From JBEIFW01 sp044370695 (GTDB lineage Bacteria > Actinomycetota > Acidimicrobiia > Acidimicrobiales > Ilumatobacteraceae): 31,190 nt of DNA. The stretch is taken from contig JBILVB010000028.1 in NCBI GenBank assembly GCA_044370695.1, positions 1-31,190 of the forward strand, in the 5' to 3' direction. This document shows, piece by piece, positions 1-8,270 of the stretch. Each line of letters begins with the position of its first letter. Positions within the stretch are counted from its first letter, which is position 1. The notes under the pieces are model-generated. The model was given only the letters and a program-made list of their open reading frames with translations. It did no database searches and was not told the DNA's origin. The translations under genes were made by a program, and so were the position numbers.

Positions 1-1
1 G

Positions 2-1525
2 TTCGGTTTCACCCCGCTCGAGGACGCCCGCAGTGATCGGGCAGTCGCCGACACCGCCGGGGTCGTGCTGCGACGCGGGCCCGGCGCCGATGCGGGCTAC
101 GCGTACGCCCAGTTCTCGGCCTCCTCGGGCGGATGGACCTCCGGAGCGAACTTCCCTGCGGTCCAGGACGAGGGTGACCCGTTCGGGCCGTGGTCGGGGT
201 ACAACACGTGGACCGCCAGCGTGCCCATCGCCGAGATCGAGGCCGATTGGCCGACGATCGGCAAGTACCAGAGCGTCGAGGTCCTGCGGCGCAACGGCCT
301 CGGCGAGTGGGGCGGCCGGGTCCAGCAGATGGTGCTCCGAGGCACGGCCGGCACGGTCACGATCACGGGCGAGCAGTTCCGCTCCCGCCTCGGGCTCAAG
401 TCGAGTTGGTTCCGCGTCGGCGGTTGCTCCGGCGCGTCGGCGGCGGCCGGCACCCCGACGGCGCCGTCGGGCTATCGCTCCCTTCCCGTTCCGGTGCGGA
501 TCCTCGACACCCGGGAGGGTCTCGGAACTCCGGCCGGACCGGTCCCGGCCTACTGCGAGGTCGGGCTCCAGGTGACCGGGCGAGCCGGCGTGCCTTCGAC
601 CGGCGTCACCGCCGTCCTCCTCAACGTCACTGCGGTCGCACCGGCGGGCGACGGATTCGTCACGGCGTATCCCTGCGCGTCGGGACGACCGTGGACGTCC
701 AACCTGAACCCCCCGAAGGGGGGCATCGTCGCCGGTTCGGTGGTGGTCGCCCCCGACGAGGCCGGGCGGGTGTGCCTCTACACCATGGCGGCCAGCGACC
801 TGGTGGTCGACGTTCAGGGCTGGTTCGACGCGGCCCAGCAGCCGTTCGTTCCGGACGGACCCCGCCGGCTCGTCGATACCCGCAACGGTCCGGGCCCGAC
901 GGGCATCGCCGGCGTCCTGGAGGTGGCGGTCGGTGCGGGCGGCCCGGTCGTGCTCAACGTGACGGCAACGGAGTCCCGGCTCCCCGGGTTCGTCACCGCC
1001 TACGCCTGCGACAAGGGTCGCCCGCTCGCCTCGAACCTCAACCTCGTTCCCGGGCGCGACGTACCCAACCAGGTGGTCAGCGCCGTCTCGGCCGACGGAC
1101 GGGTCTGTCTCTACACGTCGGCCCCGACCCACCTCGTCGTGGATCTCCTCGGCCGCTACGGCGACGGCGGTAGCCGCCTGCGCGCCGTGCCGGCCAGCCG
1201 TCTGCTCGACACGCGCGAGGGATCAGGCGTCCCGGTGCGTTCGATGACGAGCACGCGGCTGCAGGTGGCCGGTCGAGCGGGCGTGCCGTCCACGGGCGCG
1301 AACGCCGCCGTGGTCGTCGTCACGGCCACCGACGCAACCTTGCCCGGCTTCCTCACGGCGTACCCGTGCGACCGGCCGGTACCCGTGGCGTCCAACGTCA
1401 ACTACGTGGCCCGGCTGGCTTCCGGCAACCTCGCGACGGTCCCGCTGGCGGCCGACGGCAGCTTGTGCGTGTTCAGCCAGCGGGACAGCCACGTCGTCGT
1501 CGACGTCTTCGGATGGTTCGGCTGA
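2..1525 (+). CDS. SpoIID/LytB-domain protein with three C-terminal RILDTR repeats (5' partial)
   Basis: The frame is open from the left edge, so the N-terminus lies outside the window. The first ~140 residues match the end of a SpoIID/LytB domain: an 'SSGGWTSG' strand, 'FPAVQDEGDP', 'VLRRNGLGEWGGRV' and 'FRSRLGLKSSWF'. In SpoIID, this family cleaves peptidoglycan glycan strands; in non-sporulating actinobacteria the role is presumed to be cell-wall related. Three beta-rich repeats of ~110-120 residues follow, each opening with R-[IL]-[LV]-D-T-R and ending near 'HLVVDVxGWF'. Each repeat has two cysteines (TAY-P/A-C and VCLY/LCVF), which suggests one disulfide per repeat and so export. The stop converges on the next gene 13 bases away. 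The catalytic residues of SpoIID lie upstream and cannot be checked. Confidence 0.9.
   Translation, partial: FGFTPLEDARSDRAVADTAGVVLRRGPGADAGYAYAQFSASSGGWTSGANFPAVQDEGDPFGPWSGYNTWTASVPIAEIEADWPTIGKYQSVEVLRRNGLGEWGGRVQQMVLRGTAGTVTITGEQFRSRLGLKSSWFRVGGCSGASAAAGTPTAPSGYRSLPVPVRILDTREGLGTPAGPVPAYCEVGLQVTGRAGVPSTGVTAVLLNVTAVAPAGDGFVTAYPCASGRPWTSNLNPPKGGIVAGSVVVAPDEAGRVCLYTMAASDLVVDVQGWFDAAQQPFVPDGPRRLVDTRNGPGPTGIAGVLEVAVGAGGPVVLNVTATESRLPGFVTAYACDKGRPLASNLNLVPGRDVPNQVVSAVSADGRVCLYTSAPTHLVVDLLGRYGDGGSRLRAVPASRLLDTREGSGVPVRSMTSTRLQVAGRAGVPSTGANAAVVVVTATDATLPGFLTAYPCDRPVPVASNVNYVARLASGNLATVPLAADGSLCVFSQRDSHVVVDVFGWFG
476..1522 (+). repeat. Three protein-level RILDTR repeats inside the SpoIID/LytB protein
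   Basis: Repeats lie at roughly 476-853, 860-1175 and 1189-1522. Shared features are the LDTR opening, a 'LNVTA' or 'VVVTA' strand, 'GFVTAYPC', 'SNLN' or 'SNVN', a second cysteine in 'VCLY', and 'VVDVxGWF'. They are diverged at DNA level. The same module occurs three times in the SGNH hydrolase at 28195-30027. Confidence 0.85.
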
Positions 1526-1538
1526 CGAGCCGGTCCGA

Positions 1539-1943
1539 TCAGGCCGCCGCGGACTCGGCCAGCTTGCGAACACGCTGCTGGTAGGCCTTGCCGACGTGGC
1601 GGGCCTGTCCCATCAGGTCGGCCGCCTGGGCGGGTAGGCGACCCTGCACCTCGTCGAGCGCGGCGTCCACCCGCTGCTCGACCCCCCGCAGACGATCGTC
1701 GACCTGGGCCAACGAGGCGCACATCTGCGCCCGGACCGCAGACGCGCCGGGGATCTCCGGCAGGGTTCCGAGCCGCTTGGCGAGTTCCTGACGCCGCACC
1801 TGGGCCTTCTGGAACGCCAGGACGCCGAACCCGACCGATACGTACAGCGCATCTTTCGCAACGGCGGCGGCCGCCCGGGCGGAGCGAGCGATGGCGTCCG
1901 CCGTCGCGTTCGTCGTGTCCTTGGTCGAATCGTTCGTGCTCAT
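1539..1943 (-). CDS. Small alanine-rich coiled-coil protein of unknown function
   Basis: 134 residues. The N-terminus is Ser/Thr/Asp-rich, followed by an alanine-rich helix, a hydrophobic stretch 'ALYVSVGFGVLAFQ' (about residues 32-45), then a long charged helix with heptad-like spacing ('LAQVDDRLRGVEQRVDAALDEV'). It has no signal peptide or catalytic motif. The shape resembles phasin-like or membrane-associated coiled-coil proteins of actinobacteria, but I cannot assign a function. The start is set by ATG with a strong Shine-Dalgarno GGAGGT seven bases upstream. It stands alone: convergent with the SpoIID-repeat gene and divergent from the glycosyltransferase gene. Confidence 0.8.
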   Translation of the reverse strand: MSTNDSTKDTTNATADAIARSARAAAAVAKDALYVSVGFGVLAFQKAQVRRQELAKRLGTLPEIPGASAVRAQMCASLAQVDDRLRGVEQRVDAALDEVQGRLPAQAADLMGQARHVGKAYQQRVRKLAESAAA

Positions 1944-1950
1944 CGGGGCA

Positions 1951-1956
1951 ACCTCC
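1951..1956 (-). promoter_or_regulatory. Shine-Dalgarno site of the 1539-1943 gene
   Basis: GGAGGT on the minus strand, seven bases before the ATG at 1943. It shows that this gene has a leadered mRNA, unlike many neighbours. Confidence 0.75.
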
Positions 1957-1984
1957 GTGGGATCGAGGTACTCGAGGGGTAGTC

Positions 1985-1994
1985 GGGGGGGGGG
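1985..1994. repeat. Homopolymer of ten G in a divergent promoter region
   Basis: Ten consecutive G lie between the divergent genes at 1539-1943 and 2115-5294, about 41 bases upstream of the first ATG. Runs of this length can slip during replication. The rest of the 1944-2114 gap holds an AT-richer patch around 2030-2065 with a TGCTT/AAGCA inverted repeat (2049-2065), and the -10-like element at 2099. Confidence 0.6.
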
Positions 1995-2098
1995 TACACG
2001 GGGACGAAGGCGTCACGGCCACCGACCCGCAAACAATGATATCGGCGTTGCTTACTTTTGCAAGCACCACGCGCCCGGGTTCTCGCCGATCGGCCCAC

Positions 2099-2104
2099 TA
2101 GCGT
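2099..2104 (+). promoter_or_regulatory. -10-like TAGCGT upstream of the glycosyltransferase gene
   Basis: TAGCGT ends ten bases before GTG 2115. It is the same hexamer found at tighter spacing before greA, the LLM gene, the S9 peptidase and the SGNH gene. It overlaps the alternative GTG at 2103, which argues for 2115 as the start. Confidence 0.5.
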
Positions 2105-2114
2105 GCACCTCGCC

Positions 2115-5100
2115 GTGTCCGACGCCCGGGAAACCCCCAGCGCACCCCCCGTCGTGGCCGTGGTCATCGTGCACGACCCCGGACCGTCCTTCGACGCGAC
2201 CCTGGTCTCGCTCGCCGTGCAGGACTATCCGGCGCTGCGCGTGCTGGTGCTCGACACGTCCGGTGCCGCGTCGCCGAACTCGGCGGTCGGGGACGAACTG
2301 CTCGAACGGCTCGCCCTCAGGCTTCCCGAAGCCTTCGTCCATCACAGCAGCGCACCGACCCATGCCGCGGCGGCGAACGAGGTGCTCCAGCTCGTGGAGG
2401 GCGGCGGCTTCTTCTGCTTCCTCCACGACGACGTGGAACTCGCCAGCGACGCCATCCGACTCCTCGTCGAGGAGCTCTACCGATCGAACGCCGGCATCGT
2501 CGGGCCGAAGTTGGTCGACCGCGACGATCCGGGGCGCCTGCAGGCGGTGGGTCTGGCGCTGGACAAGTTCGGCGAACTCGCACCCCCGACCGGCGCCGGT
2601 GAACTCGACCAGGAGCAGCACGACGCCGTCACCGACGTCTTCGCCCTCCCCAGCGCCTGCCTGCTCGTGCGGGCCGACCTGTTCCGCACGCTCGGCGGGT
2701 TCGACCCGGCGATCGACGGACCGGGCGACGAGATCGACCTGTGCTGGCGGGCACACGTCAGCGGCGCCCGCGTGCTGGTCGCGCCGGCGGCGAGGGTTGC
2801 GCACCTCGGACTCGCGACCGGGGCCTACGACCAACTCGACGATCGGGCGGCACGCAACCGCCTGCGGGCGGTGCTCGGCAACTACTCGGTGCTCTCGCTG
2901 CTGCGCGTCCTGCCGCAGTGGTTCGTGCTGTCGTTCGTCCGATCGATCGGGCTGCTCCTGACCGGCCGGATCCGGCAGGCCGCACAGCCACTGGGCGGAT
3001 GGGCCTGGAACCTCGCCCGGCTGCCCTCGCTGGTGCGCAAGCGGCGAGCGGTGGCCCGGATCCGGCGGGTGCACGACGGAGAGATCCGTCGACTCCAGCG
3101 GCGCGGCAGTGCCCGGCTCGCTGCGGCGCTGCGCGAAGCGTCCGTCGCCCGGGACGACCGCAACGCACGCCTCGCCGGCGGGCTGCGCCGCACGATCGAA
3201 CAGGTCCGGTCCGGCTCGCACTGGCCCACCACCCTCGTGTGGAGCGCCCTGGTCGCGCTCGTCGTCATCGGCAGTAGAGGCTTGCTGTCCGACGGCATCG
3301 CGCCCGTCGGTCGCCTCTTCGCACTTCCCGACGACGTCGCCGGCCTGCTTCGTCGCCCGATCGAGGGGTGGTCACCACAGGGACTCGGATCCGCCACCGC
3401 CGTGGCCCCCGGACTCGGTGTGGTCGGGCTCGTCGGCCTGCTCGCAGGCGGCTCGACCGAGCTCGCCCGCACGCTGCTCGTCGTGCTCCCGGTGGCCGTT
3501 GGCCTACTCGGCATGTGGCGGCTGACCCGTTCGTTCGGCGTTCGTCGCGCCCGGCTGGTCACGGTCGTCGCCTATGCGGCGAATCCGCTTCCCTACGCCG
3601 CCGTCGCCGCCGGCCGCTGGGACGGCCTGGTCGCCTATGCCGGCTGCGGTTGGCTGATCGGCGCGTTGGGGCGGCTCGCGGGCTGGGCGCCGCTGTCCGG
3701 GGCCCGCCGGCCAATCGTGCAGTCGGTCGCCAGCCTGGCCCTCGGGCTCGCACTGCTCGGGCTCGCCGTACCCGGCCTGGTCCCGGTCGCCGTCGGTTCC
3801 GCCGCCCTGCTCGCCATCGGTTCGCTCGCAGCGGGCGAACGAACCGGCACCGCGACGCTCCTCACCGGCACGGCGGTCGCCGCCGTCGCCGCCGCAGTCC
3901 TGCTGCTGCCCTGGTCGTGGACGGTCGTAGGCGATCCGGTCACGGCCTTCGACGCCGCGTACCGCGCCCCGGGCGCGGACGCCCTCGCGCGCTTCGCCAT
4001 CGCCGGCACCGACCCCGGTCCGCTCACCTGGGGGTTGTGGGCGGCGGCTGCGGTCGCACTCGCCATCGGCGGCTCGTGGCGCTCGGCGTGGGGGGCGCGC
4101 GCCACGGTGCTCGCCGTGGGCGCCCTCGCGGCGACCGTCGCCGGGGGCACCGGTGCGCTCGGCCTCGACCTGCCCGATCCCGCCGTGACCCTCGCCCCGG
4201 CGGCAGCAGGGCTCGCCCTTGCGGCCGGCGCTGCGATCGCCGCCGCCCAGGTCGATCTGACCGGCACGCGCCTCACCTGGCGGCAGCCGCTGGTGCTCGT
4301 CGTCTACCTGGGACTCGCCGCGGCGGCCGTCCCGGTCGTCGGCCTGGCGACGGACGGGCGGTGGGATCAGCCGCGACGAGGCGACGCCGACGAACTTGCG
4401 CTCCTTCCGGTCGCCGGCTCGGCCGGCGCGATGCGCACGCTGTGGCTCGGCGATCCGGACCGCCTCCCGCTCGCGTCGACCGAGTGGGCGCCGGGGACGG
4501 GCTGGGCCCTCGTCGACGGTCTCGCACCGACCGTCGAACAAGCGTGGCCCCGGGAACCGAGCGTCGACGACCGCAACGTGATCGATCTGCTCGATGCTGC
4601 GGTCGCCGGTCAAACCAACCGCCTCGGTCGCCTGCTCGGCTCGCGCAGCATCCGCTTCGTGGTCCTGCCGCGCCCCCAGGATCCGGCGGTGGCGTCGCTC
4701 GTCGCGGTGCTGCGCCGCCAACTCGATCTCGCCGAGATCGACGCCGGGAGTACCTTGGCCGTGTTCGCGAACCAGGCGGCGATTCCGAAGCACGCCGTGC
4801 TGACCGGCGCAGCGCGGGAGGCGAGCGAGCTCGCCGGCATCGAGTCGCTGGCCCGCGCCGATCTCGATGGCGCTCTCCCGGTCCTCGAGTCCGAGGGACC
4901 TGTGCGAGCCTCCGGACCCGTTCCTGCCGGCACCCTGTTCGCCTCGATCCCGTTCGACAGTGGCTGGCGACTGCAGGTCGACGGGCGGACGATCCCGGCC
5001 CGCCCTGCGTTCGGTTGGGCCACCGCGTTCGAGGTCCCGGCAGCAGGGTTCGCCGTGCTCGAACGACCGGCCCCGGCGAGCCGGACCGCCTGGTCGATCG

Positions 5101-5294
5101 CGGTCGGCCTGGCCTGGCTCGTGGCGCTGCGACTGGCCTGGGCGGGCCGTCTCCTGCCGAATCGGCGACCCCGCACGACCGGCAGCGCCGAGCCGACCCG
5201 ACCGCTGATCGCGTTGGAAGGGGGACCCGCTGACGGCGAGGACCTCGAGGCCCTGCCGGAATCGACGTCCGCCGGCGACAGGGACGCACGATGA
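2115..5294 (+). CDS. GT2-family glycosyltransferase fused to a large multi-pass membrane domain
   Basis: About 1059 residues from GTG 2115; TTG 2058 and GTG 2103 are possible but less likely starts. Residues ~10-250 form a GT-A (family 2) domain: 'VVAVVIVHDPGPSFDATLVSL' opening, the acidic 'FLHDDVEL' sugar-nucleotide/metal motif, and 'GGFDPAIDGPGDEIDLCWR', the [DE]-D-x-D-L-x-x-R type motif of WbbL-like transferases. A basic linker is followed by many hydrophobic segments (roughly residues 370-740) and a C-terminal soluble part with 'IPFDSGWRLQVDG', ending in one more membrane helix. Such fusions in actinobacteria are thought to build cell-envelope glycans; donor and acceptor cannot be read from sequence. 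The next two genes run in the same direction, after a 28-base gap, so they are probably co-transcribed. Confidence 0.88.
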   Translation: MSDARETPSAPPVVAVVIVHDPGPSFDATLVSLAVQDYPALRVLVLDTSGAASPNSAVGDELLERLALRLPEAFVHHSSAPTHAAAANEVLQLVEGGGFFCFLHDDVELASDAIRLLVEELYRSNAGIVGPKLVDRDDPGRLQAVGLALDKFGELAPPTGAGELDQEQHDAVTDVFALPSACLLVRADLFRTLGGFDPAIDGPGDEIDLCWRAHVSGARVLVAPAARVAHLGLATGAYDQLDDRAARNRLRAVLGNYSVLSLLRVLPQWFVLSFVRSIGLLLTGRIRQAAQPLGGWAWNLARLPSLVRKRRAVARIRRVHDGEIRRLQRRGSARLAAALREASVARDDRNARLAGGLRRTIEQVRSGSHWPTTLVWSALVALVVIGSRGLLSDGIAPVGRLFALPDDVAGLLRRPIEGWSPQGLGSATAVAPGLGVVGLVGLLAGGSTELARTLLVVLPVAVGLLGMWRLTRSFGVRRARLVTVVAYAANPLPYAAVAAGRWDGLVAYAGCGWLIGALGRLAGWAPLSGARRPIVQSVASLALGLALLGLAVPGLVPVAVGSAALLAIGSLAAGERTGTATLLTGTAVAAVAAAVLLLPWSWTVVGDPVTAFDAAYRAPGADALARFAIAGTDPGPLTWGLWAAAAVALAIGGSWRSAWGARATVLAVGALAATVAGGTGALGLDLPDPAVTLAPAAAGLALAAGAAIAAAQVDLTGTRLTWRQPLVLVVYLGLAAAAVPVVGLATDGRWDQPRRGDADELALLPVAGSAGAMRTLWLGDPDRLPLASTEWAPGTGWALVDGLAPTVEQAWPREPSVDDRNVIDLLDAAVAGQTNRLGRLLGSRSIRFVVLPRPQDPAVASLVAVLRRQLDLAEIDAGSTLAVFANQAAIPKHAVLTGAAREASELAGIESLARADLDGALPVLESEGPVRASGPVPAGTLFASIPFDSGWRLQVDGRTIPARPAFGWATAFEVPAAGFAVLERPAPASRTAWSIAVGLAWLVALRLAWAGRLLPNRRPRTTGSAEPTRPLIALEGGPADGEDLEALPESTSAGDRDAR

Positions 5295-5322
5295 GCGTCC
5301 GTTCGCTCTGCAGGATCTCGCC

Positions 5323-6762
5323 GTGGGCGCGCTGAACCGGCTCGCGCCCATCGCGCTCGTCGCCGCCGGACTGGCCGGAGCCGCCGCCCTGGACGCACGC
5401 AGCAGCACCACCGAGGCGGTCCGCTTCGGCGAGGGCGGCCGGGCTCCGATGCCCGCCGCGTTCCCACCGGACGCGCTGACCTCGAGTTGGTACTGCCCCG
5501 GCGTACCGGTCGGGCCCGGGGTGAGTAGCCGAGTCAGCCTGCTGAACCTCACCGAGGCCGACGTCGTGGCGAGCGTGACGATCCACCCGACCGGTGGCCG
5601 CTCGACGACGGTTGCCGTGACCGCCCGCGGCTTCGCCCGGACCGAGGTCGCCCTGGCCGACACCGGCGCACCGGCCGGTCACGCCGCCGCCCTGGTGGAG
5701 GTGGCCGGCGCCGGCCTCCTGGCCGAGCAGGTCGCCGTGACGCCGGCCGGCCGTGCCTCGTCGCCCTGTGCGACGGAGCCGTCGCCGACGTGGTTCGTCG
5801 CCGACGGCGCGTCGACCACCGAGGTGACCAACGCCGTGGCGCTGTTCAACCCGTTCCCCGACGACCTGGTGGTCGACCTGACGGCGACCACCGAGGAGGG
5901 CACCCGTGCGTCCAAGGCGCTCCAGGGCCTCGTCGTCGCGCCCCGGTCGCTGCGCGTCGTCGATCTGGGCGACACGGTGAAGGCGAAAGAGCGGGTTGCC
6001 GTCGCTGCGGTGGCCCGCACCGGTCGATTCGTCCTCGGTCGTCTCCAGACCGCATCCGGTGCCCGGCGCGAACTCTCCGCCGGGCTCGGGATCCCGGCCC
6101 TCGCCACGAGTTGGACCTTCGCGGCTGCACCCAAACAGAGCGGCGTGTTCACCCGCTTCACGATCTTCAACCCCGATCCGACCGACGCAGAGGTGCTCTT
6201 GACCCTGTACCCGGCGGGCGGGTCGCCGTCGTCCGGGTCGGATCCCGCCGCCGCACCTGGCGCGGGTCCGGGCAGCGCGCCGATCCGGCGCACCGTGAAG
6301 GCCCGCTCCAGCGTGCTGATCAACCTGGCCGAACTCGCCGAGGTGCCCGACGGCGCGTACGCCGCCGTCCTGACAGCGAACGCCGGCGTCGTCGTCGAGC
6401 GGGTGCTGGCCGCCGGCGACGGGCGCGCGGCGGTCCAGGTCGGGGCTCGTGCCGCCGCTCAGCGCTGGTGGTTCGTCGGCGCCGGCGGCCTGCGCTCGAC
6501 CCGCATCACGGTCTTCAACGCCACCGGTGTCCGGGCCACGGCGACCGTCGAGCGGGTCGGCCCGGCCGGTCCGACACCCGTCGCCGGGATCGATCCCCTC
6601 GCGCTGGCGCCCGGCGGGTCGGGTTCGGTGGTGTTCGAGGGGCCGTTGGCCGACGGACCATTCGTGGTCGTCGCCGACCAACCCGTCGTCGTCGAGCGGC
6701 TCGAGTCCGCCGAGCAACCGCCCGCGTGGAGCGCCTCGGCGGGGATCCCGGTCCTGCGATGA
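5323..6762 (+). CDS. DUF5719-family exported protein
   Basis: 479 residues. The N-terminal hydrophobic segment ('LAPIALVAAGLAGAAAL') looks like a signal anchor or signal peptide. The body is repetitive beta-sandwich-like sequence: 'SSWYCPGV', 'VSLLNLTEADVVASVTIHPTGG', 'NAVALFNPFPDDLVVDL', 'TRFTIFNPDPTDAEVLLTLYPAGG', 'TRITVFNATGVRATATV'. This pattern fits DUF5719, which in actinobacteria often sits directly after a GT2/membrane glycosyltransferase, as here. Its function is unknown; an envelope role beside the glycosyltransferase is inference. GTG start with AGGA seven bases upstream. The ATG at 5291 is in another frame and soon meets a stop. Its stop overlaps the next start (ATGA). Confidence 0.82.
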   Translation: MGALNRLAPIALVAAGLAGAAALDARSSTTEAVRFGEGGRAPMPAAFPPDALTSSWYCPGVPVGPGVSSRVSLLNLTEADVVASVTIHPTGGRSTTVAVTARGFARTEVALADTGAPAGHAAALVEVAGAGLLAEQVAVTPAGRASSPCATEPSPTWFVADGASTTEVTNAVALFNPFPDDLVVDLTATTEEGTRASKALQGLVVAPRSLRVVDLGDTVKAKERVAVAAVARTGRFVLGRLQTASGARRELSAGLGIPALATSWTFAAAPKQSGVFTRFTIFNPDPTDAEVLLTLYPAGGSPSSGSDPAAAPGAGPGSAPIRRTVKARSSVLINLAELAEVPDGAYAAVLTANAGVVVERVLAAGDGRAAVQVGARAAAQRWWFVGAGGLRSTRITVFNATGVRATATVERVGPAGPTPVAGIDPLALAPGGSGSVVFEGPLADGPFVVVADQPVVVERLESAEQPPAWSASAGIPVLR

Positions 6763-7205
6763 CCGGCGTGCAGGCCCTCGTCGCGGTCGCGGTCGCGGCC
6801 GTCGCGGTCGCCGCCGCGCTGGTCCTGCGCCGACGGCGACCCGGCGACGGGCCGACGCAACCACGGACGTTCCTCGCCCCGGCTCAGCTCGACCGACGGG
6901 ACTTCGCCCGCCCCGAGGCCGAGTGGCTCGTCGCCGTGTTCTCCTCCGCCAGCTGCCAGACCTGCGCCTCGATGGTCGCCAAGGTGGCCGTGCTGGCCAG
7001 CGAGACCGTCGCCGTCGACGACGTCGAGGTGTCGGCCCGATCCGAACTCCACCGGCGCTACGCGATCGACGCGGTGCCGATCGTCGTGATCGCCGACCGG
7101 GACGGCGTGGTCCGCAAGAGCTTCGTCGGCCCGGCCTCGGCCACCGACCTGTGGGCGGCGGTCGCCGAGGCCCGCGACCCCGGTTCGACCCCGCACCCGC
7201 TGTGA
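6759..7205 (+). CDS. Membrane-anchored thioredoxin-like protein with CxxC
   Basis: 148 residues. One N-terminal membrane helix (residues ~3-23) is followed by the Arg-rich 'RRRR', then a thioredoxin-like domain: 'WLVAVFSSASCQTCASM' carries C66-x-x-C69, and 'DAVPIVV' supplies the cis-proline (P107). The positive stretch after the helix predicts an Nin topology with the redox domain in the cytosol unless a cleaved signal is used, so the side of the membrane is uncertain. The family reduces or exchanges disulfides; the partner is unknown. The start overlaps the DUF5719 stop by four bases, which implies translational coupling. Confidence 0.85.
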   Translation: MTGVQALVAVAVAAVAVAAALVLRRRRPGDGPTQPRTFLAPAQLDRRDFARPEAEWLVAVFSSASCQTCASMVAKVAVLASETVAVDDVEVSARSELHRRYAIDAVPIVVIADRDGVVRKSFVGPASATDLWAAVAEARDPGSTPHPL

Positions 7206-7214
7206 CCGGGACCC

Positions 7215-8213
7215 TCAGCCGGCGAGGCGGCGGGCGATCTCGTCGCCGATCTCCGAGGTCGTACCGGACGGCTGCGGGGAGCACGCCTCACGCACCCGGT
7301 TCGCCGCACCGGACTCCCCGAGGAAGTCGAGCATCAGCGCAGCCGACAGGATGGCCGCGACCGGGTTGGCCTTGCCGGTGCCCACGATGTCGGGCGCAGA
7401 ACCGTGGACCGGCTCGAACATCGACGGTCCGGTGCGAGCCGGGTTCAGGTTCGCCGACGAGGCCAGGCCGATCCCTCCCGACACGGCCCCACCGAGGTCG
7501 GTGAGGATGTCCCCGAACAGGTTGTCGGTGACGATCACGTCGTAGCGGTGCGGATCCTGCACGAAGTAGATGCAGGCGGCATCGACGTGGTTGTACGCCG
7601 TCGCCACGTCCGGGTAGTCGGCGGCGACCTCGCCGAACGTCCGCTCCCAGAGGTTGCCCGCGAAGGTCAGCACGTTGGTCTTGTGGACGAGCGTCAGGTG
7701 CTTGCGTCGACTCCGGGCGAGATCGAAGGCGTACCGCACGCAGCGCTCGACACCCATGCGGGTGTTCACCGAACCCTGCGTGGCCACCTCGTGCGGCGTG
7801 CCGCGACGCAGCACGCCGCCTTCACCGACGTAGGGCCCCTCGGTGTTCTCCCGGATGACGACGAAATCGTGCGGACGATCGTGGCCCGGGGCGGTGCCGA
7901 CGAAGGGGCGCTGGTTGACGTAGAGATCGAGCTCGAAGCGCATCTTCAGCAACAGCCCGCGCTCGATGACCCCGGGCGGCACCGCCGGCGTCCCGACCGC
8001 GCCCAGCAGGATCGCGTCGAAGCCGCGCAGGGCGCCGAGGGTCTCGTCCGACAGGATCTCGCCGTCGCGCAGGTACCGGGCGCCGCCGAGGTCGAAGGAC
8101 TCGGTGGCGAGGGCCACCCCAGCCGCCCGGATCACCTTGAGGGCCTCGGTGGTGACCTCCGGACCGATGCCGTCGCCGCCGATCACGGCCAACCGATGCG
8201 TCGCACTGGACAT
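7215..8213 (-). CDS. leuB: 3-isopropylmalate dehydrogenase
   Basis: 332 residues, the length of the short actinobacterial LeuB type. LeuB oxidatively decarboxylates 3-isopropylmalate to 2-oxoisocaproate with NAD+ in leucine synthesis. Visible motifs: 'VIGGDGIGPEV' at the N-terminus, substrate arginines in 'LLKMRFELDLYVNQRPF', 'VVIRENTEGPYVGEGG', Lys in 'LVHKTNVL', metal-binding aspartates in 'VIVTDNLFGDILTDLGGAVSGGIGLA', and 'FEPVHGSAPDIVGTGKANP' for NAD. ATG 8213 is chosen because it begins the Rossmann-like strand and has a leaderless-type TAAGCT eight bases upstream; the frame stays open further upstream without homology. It is divergent from greA. No other leu gene is in view. Confidence 0.95.
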   Translation of the reverse strand: MSSATHRLAVIGGDGIGPEVTTEALKVIRAAGVALATESFDLGGARYLRDGEILSDETLGALRGFDAILLGAVGTPAVPPGVIERGLLLKMRFELDLYVNQRPFVGTAPGHDRPHDFVVIRENTEGPYVGEGGVLRRGTPHEVATQGSVNTRMGVERCVRYAFDLARSRRKHLTLVHKTNVLTFAGNLWERTFGEVAADYPDVATAYNHVDAACIYFVQDPHRYDVIVTDNLFGDILTDLGGAVSGGIGLASSANLNPARTGPSMFEPVHGSAPDIVGTGKANPVAAILSAALMLDFLGESGAANRVREACSPQPSGTTSEIGDEIARRLAG

Positions 8214-8221
8214 GGCGGGCG

Positions 8222-8227
8222 AGCTTA
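8222..8227 (-). promoter_or_regulatory. -10 element of leuB (leaderless type)
   Basis: TAAGCT on the minus strand ends eight bases before ATG 8213, so transcription would begin at or next to the start codon. No clear -35 is seen. Confidence 0.65.
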
Positions 8228-8241
8228 CGCGTCGACCGCGT
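8227..8241. repeat. Inverted repeat between the leuB and greA promoters
   Basis: ACGCG-TCGAC-CGCGT is a perfect 5-bp dyad around a 5-base centre. It touches the leuB -10 and lies where the greA -35 would fall, so it could be an operator for either or both. Short GC-rich dyads also arise by chance. Confidence 0.35.
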
Positions 8242-8256
8242 GGGGGCCCCGGCCGG

Positions 8257-8262
8257 TAGCGT
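8257..8262 (+). promoter_or_regulatory. -10 element of greA (leaderless type)
   Basis: TAGCGT ends eight bases before ATG 8271. It lies only 29 bases from the divergent leuB -10, so RNA polymerase could not occupy both promoters easily. Confidence 0.7.
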
Positions 8263-8270
8263 TTCCCGCC

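Noticed and set aside
4273..7284. A 1003-codon minus-strand open frame
   Set aside because: It is antisense to the glycosyltransferase, DUF5719 and thioredoxin-like genes, is Arg/Pro-rich, and shows no domain.
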